Assembly (NCBI GenBank): GCA_024364735.1
Contig: JAGFNQ010000284.1
Location: 139,180 to 203,179, forward strand
Direction of reading: 5' to 3'
Source: Boesenbergia rotunda
Taxonomy: Eukaryota; Streptophyta; Magnoliopsida; Zingiberales; Zingiberaceae
Length of the DNA: 64,000 nt
The notes beneath the pieces were generated by a model that saw only the letters and a list, made by a program, of their open reading frames with translations, was not told the origin of the DNA and searched no databases. The translations under genes were made by a program, and so were the position numbers. Shown in pieces: positions 55,342-64,000 of this stretch (position 1 is its first letter; each line of letters opens with the position of its first letter).

Positions 55342-55899
55342 TTAACAGAGTTTCCGAACCAACTTGATATAAGGGAGACCTATCCTGTCTATCTTACAAA
55401 TTCCATTTAGCTTCTTATCAATCTCTTGCTTGGTTAGCACTTTTTCCTGTTGTAACTTAAAAGCTAAATTGGCCAAATAATCTGCAGCCGCGTTTGCTTC
55501 TCTATATACATGAGAGTAAACCACTGAGTACTGCTTCACCAAAGATCTGATTTTTAGAACATTCTTCCTATGTTCCCAGCAAATTGTTGAAGAACAAATT
55601 AACCGCAAAGCCACCAAAGAATCTGATTCTAACCAAATTGGGAGGAGACTGTTAGCAATACATAGTTCTAGCCCAATTAAAATAGCAAATAGTTCAGCTT
55701 TAATATTTGAAGAAATTCCCAAAGTACCATGTTTCGCTATTATGAATTGTCCATCATGATCTCGAATTATAACCCCAAATGAAGCCTCCCCCGGGTTACC
55801 TTTTGAACATCCATCCGTATTTAACTTATACCCTCCAAATTTTGGTCGAAGCCAGCGCACCAAAATAATGGAAGTTTTAGCTTTTATTCTAACATCCAT
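55342..55899 (-). pseudogene. LINE ORF2, RNase H domain
   Basis: 185 codons forming an RNase H like those at the C-terminus of plant L1 ORF2. Catalytic positions are visible as LNTDGCSKGNPG (Asp), NIKAELFAI (Glu), LESDSLVAL (Asp) and EANAAADYLANLA (last Asp). It would degrade RNA in the RNA-DNA hybrid. It overlaps the end of the upstream RT frame by 11 bp in another frame. In related elements it is part of ORF2, so a frameshift near 55895 separated it. The ATG at 55899 is therefore not a true start. Confidence 0.88.
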
Positions 55900-58597
55900 T
55901 CCCCCATGTTTTAGCTACCGAAGAAAAGCCTTTCCAATGTTTGTTTTTGATTAATCCTGCAGCCTCTTCCAAACAACAATAATGAATTATGTTTCTCTTA
56001 ATTTTCTGGGCATCCTGCTTTGTTCCTTCATGCTTAGCCTCATTCCTAGCTAACCATAAGAACCAAACTATAAGAAAAGGCATTGCTTCCTTAATGTGAC
56101 CTCCTTGCAACCATTGAGGCCCAATCCTCCATTCCTCCAAACATAGAAACCGATTAACACAAAACAAATTTGCAAAATAAGACCAAACTTCATTAGCAAT
56201 TGGCCCTTCAAAAAACAAATGATTCCAAGTTTTTATAGAGCTACAACATTGGCACTTAGAAACTAAATTAATACCTCGATGTTGTAAAATAGTATCAATT
56301 GGAAGTTTCTTCTTTAGGAATCTCCATGCAAAAATAGAAACACTCGGCTTAAGTAGACCACTCCAAATTGCATAATAGATGGGGAGCCTTTCATGTGTTT
56401 GCCGGATGCTAATCCATGCTAATTTTAAGGAGAATTCACCATTTGAAGCAGGTTTCCAAATAATTTGATCTGTTATTGATTGACATGAAGTATTTGTAAC
56501 TATTTCAACAAGATTTGTCGGGAGCAATTTAACAACTTTATCCGTTCTCCAATGTGTGCCATCTATAAGTTGCTCCACCCTTAATCCATTGTCAGCAATC
56601 GGTATGCCATGTTTAAAAAGAGGGCCTTCATCTAACCACTTATCAAACCAGAAATTTATCTTACCATTTCCAAGAATCCAACAAATATTTTGCTCAGCCA
56701 GATTACGTACTTTGATGAGCCTACGCCAACAAGGGGAAGCATTTTTCTTTAAACTCACAATGGTCGGATGTAAAGATCCACAGTAGAAGTTAAAGATATA
56801 TGCAGCCCATAGAGTGTTTTGTTCCCTAAATCTAAACCATAATTTAACCGCCATTGCAAGGCTAGTATCTGACAACTTTCTTAATCCTAAACCTCCTTCC
56901 GTTTTATGCTTGCTAATCTCCGACCAAGCCACCCAATGAGCTTTTTTATTAATATCCGTGGAACCCCAAAAAAACTTAGCAAAAATCATTTCCAATCTAT
57001 GAAGAATAGATAAAGGAGGTAGGATCACTTGCAGCAGATATAGAGGCATAGAAGCTAGCACACTTTGAATTAATAATAGCCGTCCTCCATATGTCAACCG
57101 TGCCGAGTTCCATCCCATTAGCTTTTTCCTTATCCTTTCTAAAAGGGGTTGAAAGTAAACTGATTTTCGGTGTCCAATATAAAGAGGAATTCCCAAATAT
57201 TTTATTGGTCATGATCCTTCCAGAAAACCTGTCTCAGCTAGAATTAAGCCCTTACGCTTATCTGATATTCTGTTGGATAAGTAAATCAAACTCTTCATTG
57301 CATTTACAGCTTGCCCCGAAATTCTTTCATACATATTCAGGAAATTCTTTACCAATTTTATACAATCAATGGAACCGTTCAAGAAAATTATCACATCATC
57401 CGCATATGCAAGATGTGAAATCTTCATATTACAGCCTATAAAAAAAACCAATTTGGGATTATCATAGTAAAGTTTTTCTAAACCTCTTGATAAGAATTCA
57501 GAAGCTATAATGAACAGAAAAGGAGAAATAGGATCCCCTTGCCGTAGCCCACTCTTTGATTGAAAGAAACCTGCCATCTGGCCATTGATGCGAATTGAAA
57601 ACCAAACTTCAGAAATGCATCTTTCAATCATATCTGTAAAATCTTTCGAAAAACCAAAAGCTGCCATAATTCTGAATAGGAAGCTCCACTGAATTCTATC
57701 AAAAGCTTTTGCCATATCCAGTTTCATTATCACATTACCTCCTCTAACATGATGATTTAATTTGCATATCAATTCTTGTGCCAATAATATATTATCTGAT
57801 ATCAATCTGCCCTTTACAAAGCCACTTTGTGCTGGAGAAATTATCTTATTCAAAATATGATGCAGTCTATTTGCCAGCAATTTAGATATGATTTTGTAAG
57901 AGACATTACACAAACTAATAGGTCTAAATTCTTGCCAGGTTTGTGCATTCTCATCTTTTGGTATTAAAGTAATAGTTGTTGCAGTCATACCTTTTGGCAA
58001 TCTTCCTCCCTTAAAAAAATCCAATACTGCCTGAAAGACATCATCTTGAATGATATCCCAGCAAGACTTATAAAAAGTTGTAGAAAAACCATCTGGTCCA
58101 GCTACACTTTCTTGATTCATCTCCCATACAACCTGTTTTACTTCCTCTTTAGAAGGTAGGGTTATCAGAGCTTTATTATCTGCAGAGCTAACCAATTCTG
58201 GTATACAACCAAGGTCTACGGCCTGATCATTAAAGGAATTACCTGTTAATAAATGTTCAAAAAATTTAACACCCGATTCTCTGATCAATTCTGAACTTTC
58301 CAAACATTTTCCATCGTCCCATATTCGAAATATTCTGTTCGCTTTCCTTTTTGATTGCACCATATTATGAAAGAATTTAGTGTTCTTGTCACCTTCTCCC
58401 ATCTATTTTACAGCGGCTCTTTGCTTCCAGAAATCTTCCTCCATTTGTAAAATTTTAAAGAGATGAGCTTGATATTGATTCTTGTTAGCTCGATTTGTCT
58501 CTGAAGGCTCAGTATCAAATAGCTTTTCTGCCACTTTATATTTCCCTTCTGCTCTTTGTACATTGTCGTGTATATTTCCAAAAACCTCCTTATTCCA
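55889..58597 (-). pseudogene. LINE ORF2, reverse transcriptase and zinc-binding region
   Basis: RT motifs in order: LIPKDENAQTWQEFRPISLC, FVKGRLISDNI, MKLDMAKAFDRIQW, GLRQGDPISPFLF, and the catalytic YADD (LAYADDVIIF, about 57400). After these comes the zf-RVT-like region (AIWSGLLKPSVSIFAWRFLK ... CQCC) at about 56370-56240. In-frame stops: TGA near 58595 and TAG near 58405, both where related elements have Trp, and TGA at 57209-57211 (EGS*PIKYLG). The frame from 57196 is the same as before the last stop. Confidence 0.9.
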
Positions 58598-59425
58598 TCA
58601 TTTCAAATGATTTTTCAATCTTTTTAGCTTAATTTGCATATTCAGCATTCCACCGCAAGTACTCGGCAAATTCCAATTTAGCTTAACAGTTTGCGAAAAC
58701 CCATGGTGTCTTAACCATATATTTTGAAATCTGAATGAAGATACCACTTTTTCAACAGGTGGGAAAGAGATGTACAGGGGGCAATGATCTGAGGCCGCTC
58801 TACTCAAATGTTCAACTCTGACTGAGATTCCATTACTTTGCCAAGAATTAGAAATCAAAATTCTATCCAACCTCTTCCATATTCTATTATTAGTCCAAGT
58901 AAAACGATCGCCTACAAAGCCTGCATCAATCAATCCTGTTATCATCATAAAGTTATTGAAGTCTTCTATAGCACTTACCCCTGTTAAGAGGCCGGTTGAA
59001 CTTTCCAACTCATTAGCAATTACATTAAAATCACCACCTACCAACCAAGGCTCCTCATTTGAAGGTCTGATAACTTCCAACTGCTCCCATAAGTCATATC
59101 TGTCCACTCTAGAGCATTTGGCATAAACTATTGTAACCAAAATTTTCAAATGAAGCATTGTATATTTCAACTTTAAATGAAAAAACTGATCATGGTCTTT
59201 TAAAATTGTACATACAATATTTGAATCATGAAAGAACCATATTTTCCCTGAACAATTAGAAAAAGCCGAAGAAAAGCCAAGTCTTCGTTTTATTTCATCA
59301 TTAAAAACTATCATTGGTTCCAAGATACCCACAAAATTTAGATGGTAATGCTTCTTTAAGTATGACAATCTCCTAACCGAAGAGCAATTCCCTATTCCCC
59401 TAATATTCCATATAAGGCCTGACAT
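58598..59425 (-). pseudogene. LINE ORF2 start, apurinic-type endonuclease
   Basis: 275 codons from ATG at 59425. Endonuclease/exonuclease/phosphatase motifs: IWNIRGIGN at the start, VGGDFNVI, and SDHCPLYI near the end, the active-site set that nicks target DNA for primed reverse transcription. It ends at TGA where related proteins read Trp and continue into RT. The ATG overlaps the ORF1 stop as TAATG, so ORF2 could be translated by termination-reinitiation. Confidence 0.9.
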
Positions 59426-60550
59426 TATAATAAAGGGGGGTTAGAACACTTTTGAGCCTGTAACTTACTTCTAGTAACCATTTGAGGCAAATCAGGGGGA
59501 ACTTTAATTCTTTTATTCAAAGGGAATTCTAGAGAAGAAGGAAAAGAGGAAGATCTTTGAAGCGGCCGCATTTCCTTTTGATCTGCTACATCTTCTTCCA
59601 TAATAGATTTTGCAACTTCCACTGCCATTGAATCATATAAATTGTCTTCCAAAAATTCTTCATCTTGATCAGCTAATTCCAGGTCCTCCACAGTATGCAT
59701 TCCAGTATCTATATTTTCTGCACCAGAAATAACCTTTTGAATATTCTCTGGTCCTGATGAATTATAGAATGCCACCTCAACTGATGTGCTTTTCCCTGAA
59801 ATTATTCCTTCAGAGGAAGGATTATCAACTGAGTTTTGATCCACCGGCACAAACTGCACAGTCTCTTCCTGAACCAAATTCTGCACAACCTTTCCTTCAT
59901 TCATCTTTTCTTTAAATTCTTGAAGCTCATCCAGTTTCCCTTTTTCTTCCTCATCCGTAGAAGCCAAAGTTTGATACTTGTTGTTATTAACAATTTGGTC
60001 TCTTATTTTTTCTTTTTGTATCCAGGCATGCTTTCCATATTTCTGGTTTTCCCCTTTTCTTGTGAAAATTGCCGTCTCATTAGCCTCCTTTCTATTCTCA
60101 TTCCCCAACTTAACCTCTTCATCTATAACAATCATATCATTCTTTTTCCAAGTAGGGAGAGATTGGTTTCCATTAACAAAACATTCTTCAACCGAATGGC
60201 CTAAATGAAAACAGGAAGTGCAATATTTAGGGCATTTTTCAAATAAAACTTTCTGCAATCTCATTTCTTCTCCAATTCCAATCCAGAATTCATTTACTCT
60301 AGGCTTGAGCAAATCGATTTCAACACATATCCTCGCCATATATAGCCTTGAGCCATCAGCAGTAGCTTCATCTATTTTAATTGGCTTTCCAACAATTCGA
60401 GCGGCAGAAAATATACTCTTCTTATTAAACATGTGTATAGGAAAGTCAAGAAGTTGAATCCATACCGGGGCTATTGAAGATTCTACATCATAAGAGAAAT
60501 TAGGCGACCACTTGAAAATCCGGAGAGGAACACCACCAATATACCAAACT
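59425..60550 (-). pseudogene. LINE ORF1, DUF4283 and zinc knuckle (5' truncated)
   Basis: The LINE part starts at codons for SLGVWYIGGVPLRIFKW, inside DUF4283. It continues through PVWIQLLDFPIHMFNKK and GKPIKIDEATADGSRLYMAR to a CX2CX4HX4C knuckle (CTSCFHLGHSVEEC) and a long acidic tail ending at TAA (59425-59427). ORF1 proteins of this kind bind the element RNA. The open frame extends to 60615 only because the adjoining 158-bp repeat is open; those first about 21 codons are not LINE sequence. The N-terminal half of DUF4283 is missing. Confidence 0.85.
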
Positions 60551-60940
60551 CCTAAACTACTCCTATTGCATTGGTGATACAGAATCAATAGAGATTTCGA
60601 CACCAAAAATATCATCTCCTAGCTCTACCGTGTCTATTGATATAGGGTTTTCAGAAATCCAGATATGGTAGGTCCATCAATCGGTTTTGATCAAACCCCA
60701 CTGATATACCTAAACTACTCCTATTGCATTGGTGATACAGAATCAATAGAGGTTTGGACACCAAAAATATCATCTCCTAGCTCTACGCTGTCTATTGATA
60801 TAGGGTTTTCAGAAATCCAGATATGGTTGGTCCATCAGTGGGTTTTGGTCAAAACCCACTGATATACCTAAACTACTCCTATTGCATTGGTGATACAGAA
60901 TCAATAGAGGTTTCGACACCTAACCCACTGATATACCTAA
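60551..60940. repeat. 158-bp tandem repeat, right part
   Basis: Marker GGTGATA at 60573, 60731 and 60889 (spacing 158). Same unit as 52230-53690, including the ATCAGTGGGTTTTGGTCAAA hairpin at about 60834. The last unit stops after TTTCGACACC and is joined to a short repeat tail (CCCACTGATATACCTAATTAAA). Confidence 0.92.
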
Positions 60941-60997
60941 TTAAATAATAAATAATTAATAATTTGTTTTTATAAGATGTAAAAAATATTTCATTTA

Positions 60998-61340
60998 TTG
61001 GTGGGCCTGAATATCTGACATATCAGGCCCACATTGGGCCTGAAATCAGAGATATTCAGGCCCATTGTGGGCTTGAATAACTCTTATTTCAAGCCTAGCG
61101 TGGTTCATATATATGTAAATTTGAGAGTCTTGAAAATTAAATATAAATACATAATCAATAAAATGCACATGATAAATCAGAAATATATATGATATATAAC
61201 AAATTTAGTTTTAGTTTTAGTTTTAGAAATATATATATAATCAATAAAATGCACATGATAAATCAGAAATATTTATAATACATACAAAGAAAAAAGGCTC
61301 GCGTAGGGCCTGAAATCCTCTTATATCAGGCCCAGCAGTG
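60998..61340. repeat. GGCCCA palindrome array, third locus
   Basis: Units at about 61000-61090 (TATCAGGCCCACATTGGGCC then TGAAAT; ATTCAGGCCCATTGTGGGCT) and again at 61297-61335 (AGGGCCTGAAAT ... TATCAGGCCCAG). Between them are two copies of AAATCAATAAAATGCACATGATAAATCAG-like sequence (about 61148 and 61237). It lies just upstream of Ulp1-like copy 2. Confidence 0.82.
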
Positions 61341-61589
61341 ACTCAGGTTTAAAGCGTCCCTGGGAGCCTAGTGTTAAGCAATCGTCTTCTAGCTCCTGAT
61401 TTGTTGCGATTTGAAGGTAGCGTGCTTGTCTTCATTGGAGTAGTTGTGGCCGACATCCTCGTCATCGGACTAGCCGAATTGTACGTACCCTAAATTTTAG
61501 TTTGTCATTTTAGTTCTTGCTTGTCACCTAGGGTTAGCGATAGACTTCAGTAAAAGACCGAATATAAGGAGGCTCTTTTATGAACGAAT

Positions 61590-64000
61590 TCTAAGTGTCA
61601 TTTTTGTTTGTGTCAAATAATTTTTGTTTGATGGTTGCTAAGTTCGGGATGGCTCCAAAAGATAATCTTCAAAGAAAGCTGCTCCTACAAAATCGAAGAA
61701 ACAGTAAGGCCCTGGGGGAAGTCATAGGAAAAAACAGCAGACACAACGAAAAATCAAATTGCCTACCGAGTATACAAGTTTTGCCAACAAAGGTCGAAGT
61801 AAACGAATGAACTGGAAAAGTAGCCTTTGCCATTTCAAAAAATTTATTGATTCTGTTCCACCCAGACCAACACAAGAACAGTTGCTTAGAGAAACACCCT
61901 TTTCTTGGGTCCTCGACCTCCCCACTAGTTCTTGTGTAAGACCCCAGGTTCAGAATATGTTTGATAATTGGGATGAAGAAGAACAGAGCTTTGTATTCCG
62001 TGGGAAAAAACTCAATTTCACAAAGGTTGATATATCACTTATTCTAGGGCTACCTGACAATGGAGAAATAATCCAACTTGATTTGAATGAGGCCTCCAGC
62101 CCACTGTACAAGGAGTATTTTTAAGATTCCAGTTGTTCTACATAAAATTTGGAGAAACTGCTAATAAAATCTACATCCAATGACAAGTTGTACTATCAGT
62201 TGTATATACTCTATTTTTTTTGTACAGTTCTATTTTGTGGTACTAGCAGCATACTTGCCCTTCCTGCCCTGTCACTAATTGATTGCGTAGATAATTTTAA
62301 CAATCTACCTAACTACAATTGGTGCAATGTCGTCTACAATTTCATGGCTCCTAGTTGGAAGCCATTGGAAAGGAGGTGACATTGAGGCATAGACGACATG
62401 TAGGTGATTCAACCCAACCGGCCAAGGCTCCCTTGCTCAAGGGATTTCCAAATATTTTGGCTGTAAGTTAGAGTACATATACCTGCTCATATAATTTGAT
62501 GATGGACATTATTTACTGATTATAATCATGTTGCAGGTATGGGTTAGTGAACATATTAGTATTTCTGCTCCTAAACATCCTCATAGATTGTCAAGAATAC
62601 TTCGCTGGACTTGGCCTAAAGCCCATGTTGAGAGTATCAAGAGGATGATAGACCGTGTGATCACAAATATAATTATTATTGATTTAATTCCGTTTGATAT
62701 AGAGCAGATTTGGTACCTGAGTACTCTCCTCCAACTCAACCACTTGAGGTACAATGTGAGGTATTACATCAGGCACCAGAAGGAAGTCAGGCAGCACAAG
62801 GAAGGCTACAGCCTTACAAATGGAAGCCTGTAATATATGTATAGAAAAACAAGAACAAATTGAGAGCTTACAACAACAATTAAGTATAACACTTAAAAGT
62901 TTGGAGGATGGCAAAAGTGAGATGGCAACAATCATCAGTGCCAAGGATGAAATTATTGCTTAGAAGGATACAATAATTGCGGAGAAGGAGTCCCAGCTTA
63001 AACAAAAAGATCAAATCATTGTTGAAAAGGATAAAATAATTAGTGACAAAGATTCCCAGCTTAAAGAACAAGATGATCAAAATAAAAAAATGGTAGCTGT
63101 AAGAGAGATGATCATACATCAGGCTAACCAAAGAATCATGAAGCTGCATAACCAATTGGTAGGCAAAGGGTCAGATGAAGGTGAACCACTTCCCAAAAAA
63201 AAGAAAATAACTCAGCTCAGACCAGACTACCAGGCCAAAGGCAAGGGCAAACAAGTTGTTCAGGATGAGGATGAGGATGAAGATGAAGATGACCAGCCTC
63301 CTGCCCCATCAATGTCTGATACTACAATGCAAACAACAAAATCTGCGACCTCCACCCAAACAAACTTATCTGAACATCAGGTAGCTAAAGCAAAAGAATT
63401 TCAAAAGGTGAAAAGCAAAATCATGAAGAATGTCAGGGCATTTTTTAAGAAGAATAAAGATGCAAAGATTGCTGAAACATTATTAAAGCTTAGTAAATTA
63501 AAGTGAGTTAGTTGCTATTGCTATTGGAAAACTTTTGTAAAACAATGATGATTATTGACATTCATTAATAAAATTTAATCATTCACCTTGTTATTAAGTT
63601 GCTTATCTTATTTGCATGTAGGTATGAGTTAAATCCAGTATGGTCCAATGGGACCTTTTCATTAGATATGCAATCATTTTTGACAATATTTGATTGGAAT
63701 GACTACACCACTGGGGATTGCATAAATATATACTGGACAATTCTTGTAAATGAAGCAAAAGCGTGTAACTCACCATACCACCCCTCCATATTCTGTGGGG
63801 TGGGGTTTGATGTAAGTAAATTAGCTACTTATTTTGTTATTTTTTTCTATGATTTAGTCTACTGACACTTCCTTTTTAATAAACATAGGAACTTTTTGCG
63901 GTCATTCACGCTTAGGCATTTGAACAAACAATTGCTACTAATATGGATAAGTCAATTAGATATATCATCTGTCCTCTAAATAATGCAAATGATCATTGGC
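61590..64000 (+). pseudogene. Ulp1-like (C48) transposon-type gene, copy 2, runs off window
   Basis: Related to copy 1 and decayed differently. The first part, 61759-62124, has RETPFSWVLDLPTSSCVRPQ and LNFTKVDISLILGLPDNG, the plant-mobile-domain-like region, here without the intron that copy 1 has. Then come a frame break at 62122, ALSLIDCVDNFNN (copy 1 GLVDIVDDYDNL) and WVSEHISISAPKHPHRLSRI. A long coiled coil follows (62826-63100; AEKESQLKQKDQIIVEKDK) with one in-frame TAG at about 62960, then a KKKK and DEDEDEDEDD linker and an exon ending near 63811. The window ends in SIRYIICPLNNANDHW, the start of the protease domain up to its catalytic His. The start is uncertain (ATG 61631 or 61649). 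Confidence 0.72.

Larger units (their letters stand above)
53691..60550 (-). mobile_element. L1-type LINE, 5'-truncated, in the 158-bp array
   Basis: Minus-strand non-LTR retrotransposon. The plus strand shows its poly(A) as T11 at 53690-53700. Upstream in element sense come ORF1 (DUF4283-like plus zinc knuckle) and ORF2 (endonuclease, RT, RNase H), the plant L1 layout. ORF1 begins inside DUF4283, so the 5' end is truncated. The 158-bp register is kept across it: marker distance 53552-60573 less 6860 bp leaves 161, that is 158 plus about 3. So there is almost no target duplication (CCT at best). ORF2 carries several stops and a frameshift. Confidence 0.92.

Overview
The window is nuclear DNA from a flowering plant. 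The evidence is the repeat content: plant-type Ty1/copia, Ty3/gypsy (chromovirus and tRNA-Asp-primed) and L1 elements, a CACTA DNA transposon, and gene fragments of a plant MYST histone acetyltransferase and a plant auxin response factor. I see no intact host gene. It reads as a transposon-on-transposon, probably heterochromatic, block. The species cannot be named from the sequence.

Left part (1-19647): a matryoshka of LTR elements. A Ty1/copia element A (1-9629, 5' LTR outside the window) is split by a 2.9-kb solo gypsy-type LTR (3030-5933, target duplication GTTTT). A abuts the 3' part of a related copia element B (9630-12457), as expected if A inserted into B's pol gene. B in turn lies in the left LTR of element C (12458-19647), a minus-strand element with a tRNA-Asp primer site, a Gln/Phe-rich and Cys-repeat reading frame, and no polymerase.

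Middle (19648-41289): an old repeat is interrupted by a 20.6-kb Tekay-like chromovirus dimer (20141-40698) arranged LTR-internal-LTR-internal-LTR on the minus strand and flanked once by AATAC. The first LTR carries a solo copia LTR (21643-22601) with five CAGTCGACTG palindromes. Both internal copies share an amber codon between gag-protease and reverse transcriptase. The right copy is the better preserved one.

Right part (41293-64000): a 4.5-kb CACTA element (target duplication GAT) holds exon-intron pieces of a HAM-type MYST acetyltransferase gene (plus strand) and of an ARF B3 domain (minus strand). Next come two decayed, related genes with a plant-mobile-domain-like N-terminal part, a coiled coil and a C48/Ulp1-like protease part (46836-51441, and 61590 to beyond the window end). 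Between and inside them are arrays of about 25-bp GGCCCA...TGGGCC palindromes and a 158-bp tandem repeat with a perfect 13-bp hairpin in its clearest units. The 158-bp array is interrupted by a 6.9-kb 5'-truncated L1 LINE on the minus strand (53691-60550). The first Ulp1-like gene is also broken by a solo copia LTR (48077-49305, target duplication TCAAC).

All coding regions are transposon-encoded or captured fragments, and nearly all carry stops or frameshifts. The most interesting parts are the gene-capturing CACTA, the hairpin-rich repeat system around the Ulp1-like pair, and the single-duplication chromovirus dimer.
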